Source: Amorphophallus konjac
Taxonomy: Eukaryota; Streptophyta; Magnoliopsida; Alismatales; Araceae
NCBI GenBank assembly: GCA_022559845.1
Contig: CM040123.1
Coordinates: forward strand, 315,871,933-315,935,932
Direction of reading: 5' to 3'
DNA length: 64,000 nt
The number at the start of each line of letters is the position of its first letter. Position 1 is the stretch's first letter. The notes beneath the pieces were generated by a model, which searched no databases, was not told the origin of the DNA, and was given only the letters and a program-made list of their open reading frames with translations. Both the position numbers and the translations under genes were made by a program. This document shows, piece by piece, positions 11,777 through 22,908 of this stretch.

Positions 11777-11779
11777 AAT

Positions 11780-11799
11780 TGGCGATCACGGTGGGACCC
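11780..11799 (+). other. E2 primer-binding site
   Basis: TGGCGATCACGGTGGGACCC begins three bases after the LTR. The TGGCGA start suits a tRNA 3' CCA end. The tRNA may be tRNA-Arg, as reported for some Ogre elements, but I did not confirm the isoacceptor. The same 17 bases occur in E4 (62866-62850, minus). Confidence 0.75.
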
Positions 11800-12854
11800 T
11801 TTCTTGTTTTTTATTTTGATTAACCCCTTTCCCCTTGGCACCCACGTGTGCCCTTTCCTATTGGTACCCACGTGTACCCCTCCTTTTATGCCCCTCGGGC
11901 ACCCTCCCTTGTGCATTGCACTCTCCCCAAAGTGATCTGTCAATTAGATAGATTTGTTTTAAAACTTTCACTTATTTAAAATCTTGATGAGCATGCTTCT
12001 GTGTTAATAATTATATTTGTTGATTGCTTATGTGAGTGCTTCTCTACCTTGATATTGCTGGCCGCGAGGGTTTTCTGGAAGAAGGCAATTAACGCCTCTG
12101 ACAGAGGCGCTTTTTTTAGTTAACGCCCTATTGCAGGGCGTCTTTTTCCTGTTTAACGCCTTCTGTCAGGGCGCTTTATATCATATCATCTTATGCTGTG
12201 AATTCACACCCTCCCACAGGGCGTTTCTTTATTTGGTAGCGCCTCTCTTCAGGGCGCGTTTTCATGATTTGACGCCCCCACCCATGGGCGTCTCTTTATT
12301 TGGTTGAGCATCCTTGATAATTAACGCCCTGCCCCAGGGCGTCTCTTTTATTGGTAGCGCCCTGCCCCAGGGCGTCTTGTTCCTGTGTTTTCACCGAACT
12401 CCTTTGTTTATCACTGTATCATATTTCTGCTTATATCTTGCATTCATTCATTCATTTTGCACTGGTTTGAGAGGCCTTATCTCTTTATACTAGGAGCCAC
12501 ACACCCCCTTGGTGAAGGAACGACCCTCCATTGAGCATTCCGTCTCTTTGGATTGGAAATTCCTAAACCAAGCCTCCATAAGTCCCCGCACCCGTGGATT
12601 CCCTCACGGACGCCGGGCAGGTTATACCCTTTTGGAGTCCCGATATAGTTGGCTTAATACGTGGTGAGTGAGTGAGTGAGAGTTCCTAGTTGGCATTGAA
12701 GTGAATCATATTGAAACTAGGACTCTCCTTGTGTGAATCTTTCCAAACTTTATTAAAATTCATTAATTCACCAAGGATTAAACAAATCAAAATCACGGTA
12801 ATCATTCCAACTTGTGTGCTTATTTGCATAATTATTGAGAATTTTGATTATATA
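11800..12854 (+). other. E2 leader
   Basis: Non-coding leader between the primer-binding site and the ORF. It starts with perfect short dyads (GGCACCCACGTGTGCC near 11838, GGTACCCACGTGTACC near 11862) and then holds the palindrome array at 12091-12377. Simple ATTC repeats lie near 12445. No gene is seen. Confidence 0.6.
12091..12377 (+). repeat. Array of eight short palindromes (ACGCCCT...AGGGCGT)
   Basis: Eight 20-22 base inverted repeats start at about 12091, 12122, 12155, 12205, 12238, 12271, 12323 and 12356. Spacing is 31-33 within groups and about 50 between groups. The best copies (12323, 12356) have arms CGCCCTG and CAGGGCG around a 3-4 base loop. T-rich spacers separate them. They would form stable hairpins in RNA or single-stranded DNA. 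Confidence 0.9.
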
Positions 12855-14819
12855 ATGGCTTACCATGATAGAAACACGTTCAATCCAATTCATGAGGATG
12901 CACAACCTAGCACTTCTTATAATCCTCACTTTCAACATGTTCACAATTCTCACCATACTTTCAAAGGACCACGTCCTCACTCTTATGGTGTTGCCCGACC
13001 CTTGGGCAATGTCCAATCCAATGGTCCTTCAACTCAATTTCGAGCCACTATTCCCATTAAGCCCTCTCGTCCCAATGATGAGAAGGTCTCCCAGATTTTG
13101 CATGCATTAGATCATCTCACCCCTCAACAGATCCAAGCCCTTAAGGCTGCCGTTGGGGGTGCATCTCCTTCACCTCCCCCTCATAATCCTATTCGGGTGG
13201 CCCATCACCCACTTCCCTCTTCCACTCATGTTCCTACTAATCGGGTAGCCCATTACCCGCCTCTTTCTATTCACACTCCTCCTCGGGTGGTCCGACACCC
13301 GCCTCCTTCTATTTCTCCTCCACCACGGCCCCGAGGCCCATTTACTCCTTGCAATCCGGCCCGTCTGGGTTCCTTTACGGGTCATCCCGTCAACTCCCCT
13401 CCATGGCCTGTTTATGCGGCCCCTCCTCCTTCAAGGCCCTGCCAGCCCTCGGTTGTTCAAGTCACACCCCTCCAACAATCCCTGCTTGATAAGATTACTT
13501 TGATGGAGGAACAAATAAAGAGGGTCACGGCTCCTCCTACTCCAGTCAATCCTCTCCATGCCGCTTTGGACGAGATTACAAAGATGGAGAGAGAATGGAA
13601 AGACAGGAGGGATGATTACGGCGTCGGCGGTTCAAGTGAGCAAGAGCCGGCATTCGAAGAATCCGAGGCAGTATACGATGATGATGAAGCTCCGCAGGCA
13701 CCCCTTCCAAGTTTCCTTAACTTTCCTCTCCCCCCATTATTTGATGAACCCCCTGCTCAGGATGAAACCACCATACCCGATCCAACCCCCGTTTATGAGA
13801 CTAATTGGTGTTACGATGATGGGTCGATACTCCAATCACCCACACCGACACCCCTTGAGTCTCCTCCTATCCCTAACACCGCTTCCACTAAACCCCCACC
13901 AATTACACTCCCACCAGTTATACCATTAACCTTCACAACGCCAGCCTCCATTGAATCCACCATTGAACCTTCCCCAATTAACTTCCCATTACCACCACCT
14001 CAACTCTCCATTATCTCTTTAAACCCAAAACCCGTTTTGCCTATTCCACCACTTAACCTTTCACCCCCACCCATGGCTAATCCTGAGCAGGATTCACCCC
14101 TTTTTACACTCGAGCCAATCCCGACTGCTTCCAAGCAAAAGGAAAAGCTCGACGTGTTTGAACCTCCACTTCCACTTATCCTTTCTCCAACACCTTCCAT
14201 TATACCTCCACCATTCATGAAGCCTTCCGCCTCCGCCTCCGCCTTACCTCCCTTTACTACTCGGAAGGGGAGCACCGCTATAAGTACTTGCGCCAAGGAT
14301 GATCAAGAGCCGTGCAAGAAGGATTTGGCCGTGGCTATGCCGTTCAAGATACAGGAATTCATTTGCCGGATGCCAATCCGAGTTATTGTGCCGAGCACGA
14401 TTGAAGAGGCTAAGCCGCTGCCCTTACTCAGAGGAGAATGCTGGGCGTTGATGTCGTCTAAGGGCCGGGCAGGGCACCCCTTGTTCCTACTTTCGAATCC
14501 CAAATTCATTATTCCTTACAAGGGGCGAATGCCCATTTTGCTCAACATTCCACATATACCACATTCAATGGGCAATATGATGCTTCCCGTTCCAACTCTC
14601 CAACTCCCTCACATTGTTGATCTTTGCCTTCCAAGGGGGTTGCCACTTATTGAAGCTCCTTTTATTGGGCCAATTGACTATACACTTTCACTGCCGTGGA
14701 GGGGCAGTTATCTTGATGCTAAGGGGCCTTCCACTCCTTTACCCACCTCCCATTCAACTTCACCCCTATTCTCATCTTTCGCTTCATGGGCCATTCCAAG
14801 GGTAAAGAGGAGGATCTAA
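12855..14819 (+). CDS. E2 proline-rich Gag-like ORF
   Basis: This is an open frame of 654 codons from the ATG at 12855. An in-frame ATG at 12711 adds a hydrophobic 48-residue leader that I consider non-coding. Early residues include LTPQQIQALKAAVGGASPSP, which parallels the E4 Gag N-terminus (LDPAQLQVLYQTMQGSNASP). A segment LLDKITLMEEQIKRV parallels E4 LLDKWAAMQQQLDFL. A long Pro/Ser/Thr-rich stretch follows. The C-terminal 170 residues are less repetitive (CRMPIRVIVPST, GECWALMSSKGRAGHPLF) and I do not recognise them. There is no zinc knuckle. I infer a diverged Tat-type Gag, perhaps helping particle assembly with an autonomous partner. Confidence 0.6.
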   Translation: MAYHDRNTFNPIHEDAQPSTSYNPHFQHVHNSHHTFKGPRPHSYGVARPLGNVQSNGPSTQFRATIPIKPSRPNDEKVSQILHALDHLTPQQIQALKAAVGGASPSPPPHNPIRVAHHPLPSSTHVPTNRVAHYPPLSIHTPPRVVRHPPPSISPPPRPRGPFTPCNPARLGSFTGHPVNSPPWPVYAAPPPSRPCQPSVVQVTPLQQSLLDKITLMEEQIKRVTAPPTPVNPLHAALDEITKMEREWKDRRDDYGVGGSSEQEPAFEESEAVYDDDEAPQAPLPSFLNFPLPPLFDEPPAQDETTIPDPTPVYETNWCYDDGSILQSPTPTPLESPPIPNTASTKPPPITLPPVIPLTFTTPASIESTIEPSPINFPLPPPQLSIISLNPKPVLPIPPLNLSPPPMANPEQDSPLFTLEPIPTASKQKEKLDVFEPPLPLILSPTPSIIPPPFMKPSASASALPPFTTRKGSTAISTCAKDDQEPCKKDLAVAMPFKIQEFICRMPIRVIVPSTIEEAKPLPLLRGECWALMSSKGRAGHPLFLLSNPKFIIPYKGRMPILLNIPHIPHSMGNMMLPVPTLQLPHIVDLCLPRGLPLIEAPFIGPIDYTLSLPWRGSYLDAKGPSTPLPTSHSTSPLFSSFASWAIPRVKRRI

Positions 14820-14999
14820 TTCTCTCGCCCTTCACGTTCTTTGCATTCCATGCATTCTGTCGCATTTGTGCATTTCATCACATCCGTTCTACTGCATTCG
14901 CATGCATTTGCACCTTCTTCTTCCCGGGTTTCCAAACCCGTATCTTCCTCACCTTCCGGCGCCTCCGGATATTCCGCACTTCTCATCTTCATCTTCATC

Positions 15000-15870
15000 T
15001 TTCTTTAATTCACTCCCCTTGGGGCATCGCGTCCCCCTTCCTGCTATTTCCTTGGAACCTCCAAGAATTTTACCCCTCCTCTTCGGGCATCGTGCCCTTT
15101 CTGATTTTATTATCCCTCCGGAACCTCCGGACTTTCCCCTCGGGCAACGCGCCCCTTTTCATCTTATTCCTCCGAAACCTCCGGATTTTCCTCCTAATCC
15201 TCCTTCATTCCTTTCTCTGTTCCTCGGGCATCGCGCCCCTTTCCATTTTATTCCCCCGGAACCTCCGGATTCCCCATCTGATTGTCTCAGTCTTTTCCTT
15301 GGGCATCGCGCCCCTTTCCATCCTCTTCCTCCAGAACCTCCGGATCTTTCACCCCTCTCTTCATCCTTTGGGCATCGTGCCCCTCTCCATTTGCTACCTC
15401 CGGACCTTCCCCTCGGGCATCGCGCCCCTTTCCATCTCATTTCTCCGGAACCTCCGGACCTTCTTGGGCATCGCGTCCCTCCTTCCATCATTCCTCCGGA
15501 ACCTCCGGATTCTCCGTCTTATTCTCTCTATCATTTTCCAGGGCATCACGCCCCTTTCCATCTCATTCCTCCGGAACCTCCGGACCATCCATCTTTCTTC
15601 CGATTCATCTTTCTGCTCCTCCGGGATATCACATCCTTCATTTTCTTCCTCCTTTTTCAAGATCTTTTTCTCTATTTCTTCCCAGGGCATCGCGTCCCTT
15701 CTTTCGTTATCCCTCCGGAGCCTTCGGATTTTTCCTCTCCTGATTCTCCACCACCTCCGGACCCTCCGGATCCGCCTCTTTCTATATATCAATTTCTTCT
15801 TCTGATTCCTCCTAATCATGGGTCCGACCCAACTTCTTCCACATCCACTGCCTTGGGCATTTGCCCTTTC
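15000..15870 (+). repeat. Degenerate tandem repeats with paired dyads GGGCATCGCGCCC and TCCGGAACCTCCGGA
   Basis: About eleven units of roughly 50-90 bases are present. Each carries GGGCATCGCGCCCC or a variant, then TTTCCATCTCATT, then CCTCCGGAACCTCCGGA or a variant. Both parts are self-complementary. A long plus-strand frame (14866-15912) reads through as repeated GHRAPFHLIPPEPPD-type text, and another frame is open too (14786-15805). I treat these frames as by-products of the repeats, though translation cannot be excluded. Confidence 0.85.
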
Positions 15871-15912
15871 TCCCATTGCTTTCGAGGCTTTAGTCCTCAC
15901 TCCTCCTTCTAA

Positions 15913-18570
15913 TTCTCCGCTTCTTCTGTAGACTGTTCCATGTGATCAGGGTCTCCGCGCCTTAGTGAGGGAGTTCTAGCCCTCGCCTCTCTTCCCTTTT
16001 CTCCTTATTCGTCCGAGTCTGGTCTTGGCACCACTCCTTCTTGTTAAGCCACTTTCAATCCTTTGCTGCCAATCCTTTTGACTGCCAAAGAGGACTATCC
16101 CACGATGATCAACCTCTCGCAGCAGCTACTTCTACAAAGGTTGCAAGGTAACATATTGGCGTAAGTACACATTTTTATGATATCATTCCCTCATTACTTC
16201 ACGCATGATTTTCAAGATAAAGTGCTTCTTAACAAGATTAAGAGTGGTGTTTTAAACCTTTATCTTAGGCTTTTGTTGAATCATTTGTTTAAAAAAGAGT
16301 CTTTAGGCTTGCTTTTGCAGCACCTTTTAAGAACCTGCGCTGGGAATTCAACATTCTCCCCGCTTGTTAAGAGCAACCCTTAGCTGGGCACCGCACACAC
16401 TTCACGGCGTCCTTAGCCGGCTCCTTTGGTAAAACACCGTTGCTACCTTGGCCATGCCATGAGTATATCTGAAAGTCCTTTTCTCTTCTTTACTCGGCCA
16501 AATGCAGGGGCAAGAGGTTGACGGATGAGATGACCAATCTCGGTAATCCCCAATACGAGAGGAGTCTCAAATAGGGGCAGTCTTGACCCAAAATCAATAT
16601 GAGTTTTCATATGAGTTTCATGATATACATCTCGCCAAAAGGGCTATTATGAAAATCAAATCAAGTCAAAATCTCGATAAAAGCAAAATTGTGAATTATG
16701 GCATGTCAAGAGTGGCAAAGTCCCCGCAGGGAAAACCCTGGTCGTATGCATGTCAAGGGTCTAAAAATCAAAGGCACAAAGCCCCGGCACAATAGACTAC
16801 CTCTTTGAGGGTTAAACCTTGGAAGGAATTCAAGTCCTGATATTTCCCATCCTGTATAAAGCTTGTCTCCAATTGTTCTTCTCTTCTTCCTCCAAGACCG
16901 AATGTTTCTCGGGTATGGCCTTGGTAGGGGCACCGTTAATTAATGGCGGTCGGTTATAGGACGCCACTTTCAACGCACACCCGGCTTTGGGTAATTTTTA
17001 GCGAAAAGGGAAGGAAAGAGGACCCCTAGTCAGTGGTTCAATAAACACCCTTTGATGCTGCATTTGCGATGTCTAAGCCAAAATCTATAAAAATTTGAAT
17101 ATCTTTCCAAAAGTACACAAAAATTTGCATATTACAAAATTCATAAACATTTGAAATTTTTTGAAAACTCATAAAAATTTGCATATTTCAAAACTCCAAA
17201 AAAATTTTGCATTGTATTCTGATGGTGTTCTGCAGGAACCATTTTTACAAGGACCAAGAGCACGGGATGAGTCCTTTCTCCAATCATTGCTATCAAGCCA
17301 TTGATTCTTCCCGATATTATCATGTCACCCTGGGCATTTTTAATTATTCATCTCCAGATCTTTCAATCAAATTCTATTGATTATTCTCCTGATTATCATC
17401 TTGAGATCATTCAATCAAATTCCTGCTAATTTTTCATCTGATTAATTTTGCCGCTGGGCATTCCTCAATCTTTCAACTCCAAACTTTGATTATGCCTAGT
17501 TGACATCCTCCTAATGAAACAACAGACAATGATGTTTTTCAATGCAGTGCTATTCATTACATGTTTGAATGATATTGATGCTTTGATTTACTATAATGCC
17601 TTATTCATTGTTTGTTATCATTATATCTTGGCTAATGAAATTTTTGAGCGTAGGATAAGAAGCTCTTGGTCCCGCCGTCTGGGCATCATCCAAGTCCCAC
17701 CGGTTTTGCACCTCATTTTCTCAGTTCCCCATATGCTCATTGCTATCACCATCTCCTGTATGCATTCCTACTATATGTTATATACACCACTAGATTATAT
17801 CAAGGACCTTGTGGCTTTGGTAAATCTGGAATTTGAGTTCCCCTTCATCAAAAATAATGACGATTCCAGAGGAGTCTTAGTCACACGGATAGGCCGTTGA
17901 GTCGTCCAAGACTGGGGACGATGGTTCCCTTTTACGAGTTGGTGCGCGGATAAACGGGCTTCGGCTTAGTATCAGCTCGCGAAATCAGTTTCTTGACTCA
18001 GTCTGGGCAGCTTAACAATATTATCCTTGATTATATTATATTTTCATTTGATTTATTTTTCCCTTTAAACCCAGCATGCATTCATGTAGGAATTTGAAAC
18101 AATTGTTGAAAAATCATTCTGATAAGCTGATTTTGAGGGTTAAATTTGATCCTATTTCCAGATATGAGATATTCCATGCCGAATTGTATCCTCAGTTTGT
18201 TTTGTCGCTGTTTTGGGTCATTTTCTCGAAAGCTCCTTGTTTGGATTGCTATCATCTTATTTTAATCCTTTTCCCTTTGATCCACCTTGGCTGCAGCACG
18301 TCCACATTAGCTGGTAACCGCTCCCCAATGGTGAAACCTACAGGTTTGTGACCTGAGGTACTTCCACCGCGCTGGAAGTTGATCATTCTCCTTCGTGCCC
18401 TCGTGCACATCTCCCCATTTTATCCAAACATTGTTGATTTCGTTGGATTTCCCGAGATTGCTTCATCTCGTGCTTCTGATTTCAATTCTCATCAAGTGAT
18501 GTTGATTGCGTGTCTCATCACACCTTGGCATCTACTTTTTAGTTTGCTCTGCTCCCTTGCAAAGCAGACG
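15913..18570 (+). other. E2 3' non-coding region
   Basis: No gene recognised. The segment 16551-16582 (tacgagaggagtctcaaata then ggggcag) matches the reverse complement of 49779-49751, which lies just downstream of E4 pol. The A/T-rich stretch 17075-17215 repeats aaaatttgcatat-type words, a counterpart of the 26-base repeats in E4. Frames at 17514-17900 and 18076-18351 have no recognisable content. Confidence 0.6.
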
Positions 18571-18585
18571 CCAAGGCGGGGCAGT
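18571..18585 (+). other. E2 polypurine tract
   Basis: CCAAGGCGGGGCAGT directly precedes the right LTR. The purine-rich AAGGCGGGG is the expected primer site for plus-strand DNA synthesis. E4 has the similar AAGGAGGGGCATC at the same place. Confidence 0.8.
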
Positions 18586-20234
18586 TGTAGACACGCCAAA
18601 ATTGACGTTACTATGAGTACATCTCATATTACCTTGTAATGCCCCAATTTGACCCTCAAATTAGTTCTATTTGAGTGGTTTTTCTCACTTTTCTTAGCTT
18701 TCTCCCTTTTTTCACCCTTTTCTTTTTTTTCTCCTATTTTTCCCTATTTTTTTGGATTTTTCTGGATTTTTTTAAGATTTTTCCCTTATTTTTTTGAAAT
18801 AACGGCTTGACGTGGGGCGTCTTTTAAATAATGACTTACACTTGGGCGTTTCTAAAAAAATTAACGACTACATTGAAGGGCATCCATTCCTTGAAATTCC
18901 TATTTTTCTGAATTTTTCTGGAAATTTTTCAGAATTTTTCGGAAATTAACGCCTTAAAAGAGGGCGTTACTTTGAATTTGAAAATAATAAAAAAATTCAA
19001 AACAATGAATTCACGACGTATGTGCGGGCGTGTCTTTCAAATTGAATTTTTTAATATTATTTTTCAACCCCTTCCAGAGATGATTTGGTGGCCTTCCGGG
19101 TGTCAGAAAAATTCGCAAAAATAGTCGTTGGAATCAGGGCGACGAGATGCACCTTCACCTAAAAAATGGGAAAATAATATTAAGAAATGAAAAATAGCCA
19201 TATTTTGAACTTTTGAATTAACGTCCTAAGCTAAGTCGTGTTTTAAAAGACGCCTTCGGGTAGGTCGTCAATTCTAGAATTGACGCCCTTACCCAGGTCG
19301 TGTTTCACTTTCGTTTCTTGCTCGAACACGGCCTTTCCCCCAAGAGTCCTACTTTGTTTGGTCATTACCCGTTCTTATCTTTCCCCATCATGGACTCTTG
19401 CCATGCTTATCTTAACTTGCCTTATTTATAGAGCTCTCTTGGCTCTGTTATTGGGGTTGGTTCGGAGGTCCTGATTCGCGGCTTCGGTCTTCTTATTCTT
19501 TTTTTCTTCTTCTGTTTTTTTTCTGGGGCTCTTCTTCTTCCTCCCACGTATCTCCCTTTCCCCTTCTTCTCTGTTTTCCTTTTCTTTTTCTTGTTTTGGT
19601 GCTTGCAGGTGCTGCGTTCGGCTGAAGGAGGAGCCTTCAAGTGCATTTGTCTTCATCTATCGAAGCCTCTCCCCCTTGAATATCAAAGCTACAGCATCAC
19701 ACAGGCTCCTTCTTGTTTTTTCTTCTTTTATTTTGGCATCGATTTACACATATACGCATGCATCATCATCTCTCATTGATTTTCATTATTCTTAACGTGT
19801 TGAGAAATCTCCCCCACAGTGCAATCCCTTGCACATCTCCCTATTTCATTTACATTCATTCATATCATCATATATCTCCCACCCTCATTGCATAGGGGTT
19901 TAAGGGCAATCCCCTTAAGGTGTGTATTGTCCCTATTTTTCATGCTCATATATTTTTATTGAATTTGATGCTACACCATTGTTTCTAATCCATATCTTTT
20001 GGTGTTTGTCTTTTCTTGCAAGGGTAATCAAAGGAAGAACTCTCTTCATCGGCCGGCCGATTTTGAAGAGAAAAGGAGTACTCACATCCCCCGCATCTTT
20101 TGAGGTATTTTGCGATCATCTCCCCATATCAATCTCCTCTTTGAGACCCTCGTGTCTCTGGCGATCACAACCTCCTTTTAGCACCTCGTGTTATTTCATG
20201 CTTATTTAAGAGAGGATTTTTAACCCGATCTACA
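18586..20234 (+). repeat. E2 3' LTR
   Basis: A 1649-base copy of 10130-11776, followed at once by the GTGAA duplication. Confidence 0.95.
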
Positions 20235-21151
20235 GTGAAGGGGGTGGAGGGGGAACCAGAGGGGGATGTGTGGAGGGTGTGGAGGGGGCTAGAGTTGCTG
20301 GAAAGGGGGCTGGGCTGGGTGTGCACTAGAGAGGGGGGGAATGGGGGGGAATTGGTGGGTTCTATCTTGGGGGTGTGGGGATGAAATTCAAATTTGAATT
20401 GGAGATAGGGAGGGGATTTAATTGGTGTCTAGGGAAGGGTGAGGATGCCTTGGGAAGAGGGAGGGTTCTCTTGGGAAGTGGGAAGGGGTCTTGGGGAGTG
20501 GGAATAGAGGGAGATACAAATTCGAATTTTGAGTTGGGGATGGGGTGGGGAGTTAGTGGGTGCCTAGGGAAGGGTGGAGGAGACCTTGGGAAGAGAGAAG
20601 GGTGCCTAGGGAAGGGTGGAGGAGACCTTGGGAAGAGGAAAAGTGTCTTGGGAAGTGAGAGTGGAGGGAGAATCAATTTTAAATTCATCTTGGGAAGTGG
20701 GAGTGAAGGGAGATTCGAATTTGAATTCATCTTTGGAGAGGGGAGTAGAGAGAGAGAGAGAGGGAGAGAGAGAGGAGAGTCACACTCCAACTAGAGGGGA
20801 GGGAGGATTCACTCAAAATGGACTTCAATTTCTCAAGCATCAAGTGTTCAAATGGGAGGGGGTTGGGTCCTATTTATAGGCACCCAACTATTTACATGAC
20901 CGAAATGCCCTTAGCATTTACACAAAAGACCAAAGCTATCCTAAACAACCAACATGGGCCCAAACTAGGATACAAAAGCCCAATTAATACAAAACAAGGG
21001 AAATTGGACTCATGACCACATGACCCAATAATGAAAATACATAAATAAGACATAAAAGAAATGAAGATAACATGCGATCATTATAGCCGGACATCCTCAA
21101 AGTGATGCAGGCGATCCGAGCCAAAGAGAGCGTTGTGAGATGCCCTCATCA
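20235..21151 (-). mobile_element. Solo LTR (minus), 5' half
   Basis: The minus-strand LTR start (TGATGAGGGCATCTC) is at 21151 and resembles the E1 LTR start. A TATA box, CCTATAAATAGG on the minus strand, lies at 20880-20869. The stretch 20400-20790 is very G/A-rich on the plus strand with a degenerate repeat (cttgggaagagggag) and a GA run near 20745-20775. It matches the C-rich part of the E1 LTR in character. The frames on both strands are low-complexity. Confidence 0.85.
20869..20880 (-). promoter_or_regulatory. TATA box of the solo LTR
   Basis: A CCTATTTATAGG palindrome, about 270 bases from the LTR start on the minus strand, comparable to the place of the E1 TATA box. Confidence 0.6.
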
Positions 21152-21156
21152 GTAAC

Positions 21157-22200
21157 CCGGATTCTTCTCAGGCTAAGTCATTGACCTCCCTCATCACGAT
21201 TCTTTTGAAGGGATTTGGGAGTCTGAGTACTGAGCTGGTGCGGCCCCCGGTTCACAGCCGAGGCACCCATTTCCTTTAGCTCCGCTTTATCCTCTCACGT
21301 CCATCGTAGGAGGCTGAAGCGGTTGGTAGTGGGGACCATGGGCATAACCCCATCCCAAGGTGTTATTAGTTCACCCCCATTGAGACAAATCCTCAAGTCG
21401 CCGGCAAGAAGGGCCTTGCCGGAATAGCTAGTTGCAGCAGCGGGCCGCCTGCCCCTATGACTGTTACGGAGCTTTGTCTCGGGAGCTGAGGAAGATCCCG
21501 CTCCAAGGTTGTATACAGAGAAGACCTGATCTACTGTTGCTGGCAGTGCAAAACTGTCAACCCAAAATGCTAGGATCAGCCTTCGGGGCATGAAGCTCAT
21601 ATCAAGGGCCTATGGCTGAGTGACCCGAGCATAAGCTCTTACCCGAGCCGACAGAAGTGTTGCCGATGATCGAGGTGACGCTCTTACACCGAGAACCAAT
21701 GTTGTAGAAGGTGCTGTGGTGCCGGCAACCCGAGGTCGTGAACTTGTGTCGAGTGCTGGCGTAACTAGAGAGTGGGGCAGAGGACCCATAGTGGGCGTTG
21801 AGGTTGCCTCATTCCAAAGAGGAAGACTTGCGCTGCGAGTTGGCGTTGCTGGATTGTAGGGGAAAATACCCCATTGCAGGGCTGGGAGGCCAGGGGCCCA
21901 ATGCGGATAACCTGAGTCGGGGACCGACCTTGATAAGACCCGGGGTTGTGTGCCCGAGTTGGATGCCGGGGAGCCTCGAACGCGGGGTTGGGAACCCGCA
22001 TTGAGTGATGGCTCGTTCGGGGCTCGGGCCAAAAGGCCCGAACAAAATGCTGAGGTGCCTTGGCCCTGGGGCGGGAAACCAATGCTAGGGGCAGGCTCGG
22101 TTGGGACTCAGAACCGAGAGCCCCAGTAAGGCGCTGAGGAGCCACAAACCCGGGGCATGGAGCCCATATCGGGTGCTAGCTTGGCTGGGACTTAGGATCG
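21157..22200 (-). other. Probable H1 leader / gag N-terminal region
   Basis: It continues the H1 gag side of the GTAAC duplication. A minus-strand frame at 22032-21610 is rich in Pro, Ser and Arg and made of loosely repeated phrases (for example gggaacccgcattgagtg and gggaaaccaatgctaggg). I recognise no protein family. An in-frame TGA soon after 21157 means that gag cannot be read through. Confidence 0.4.
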
Positions 22201-22428
22201 CCCTCCTATATAGGCGACGTCCTCGTCGCTGGGCACATATAGCACGCAATCAAACCCCCAGGTAGATAGGACTCTATAGGTGGCCCCCACAGGCTCAAGA
22301 GGTGGCTCCCACTATGTAGCACTTTGTCCCATTGCGGGTTCAAGAGGTGGCTCCCATAGCATAGCACTTTGCCCTGCATGGCACTTAGTTCCCACACTTC
22401 CGGCTAGGATATGGCTCTGATACAATTC

Positions 22429-22675
22429 TATCACGCCCCGTACTCTATACAGTCGAGGTATTGTCCGCTTTGGCCTACCGGCCTTACGGTTTTGTCCCTT
22501 TCTAAGGGTAGTGATCGGCTGTAGAATGGGGGGACTTCCCGGGAGGTCACCTATCCCAGTACGACTCCCCATTAAGGATGCTTAACTTCGGAGTTCTTTT
22601 CAAGAACTGAGCCGATACTTCAAAAGACACCTCGGTGATATAGAGTAAAACTTAGCTATATTTGAGGGTGTTATA
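22429..22675 (-). repeat. Cassandra LTR copy A with 5S-like segment
   Basis: The 5S-like part lies at about 22600-22525. On the minus strand it contains AACTCCGAAGTTAAGC and GTGACCTCCCGGGAAGTCC, matching plant 5S rRNA around boxes A and C. Both ends carry mutations (TATAACACC in place of TGTAACACC). Confidence 0.85.
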
Positions 22676-22908
22676 ATCTACCCCTCTTATATAGGCGGCG
22701 TCCTCATCGCTGGGCACATATAGTACGCAATCAAACTCCAGGCAGGTAGGACTCTAGAGGTGACCCCCACAGGCTCAAGAGGTGGTTCCCACTATATAGA
22801 ACTTTGTCCCATTGCGGGTTCAAGAGGTGGCTTCCATAGCGTAGCACTTTGCCCTGCATGGCAATTAGTCCCCACACTTCCGGCTAGGGTATGGCTCTGA
22901 TACCATTC

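Larger units (their letters stand above)
10130..20234 (+). mobile_element. E2: non-autonomous Tat-like LTR element
   Basis: LTRs at 10130-11776 and 18586-20234 start TGTAGACACG and end ATCTACA. The flanking five bases are GTGAA on both sides (10125-10129, 20235-20239). The primer-binding site TGGCGATCACGGTGGGA is identical in 17 bases to that of E4. A polypurine tract precedes the right LTR. The 6.8 kb interior has one long proline-rich ORF resembling a Tat Gag N-terminus, but no protease, RT, RNase H or integrase. A block after 16550 matches E4 sequence downstream of pol. I infer that E2 depends on an E4-like partner. It sits inside the minus-strand solo LTR. Confidence 0.95.

Noticed and set aside
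14786..15805. 339-codon frame with hydrophobic, Ser/Phe-rich text
   Set aside because: It is a second reading of the same hairpin repeats and overlaps another open frame of similar length; neither shows a known domain.
17514..17900. 128-codon frame with hydrophobic segments in E2
   Set aside because: A/T-rich non-coding region; no similarity to an envelope or other retroelement protein, and no equivalent in E4.
22525..22600. 5S rRNA gene
   Set aside because: Only part of the 5S sequence is present, the ends do not match 5S, and it is embedded in a Cassandra LTR with TG/CA termini and a primer-binding site.
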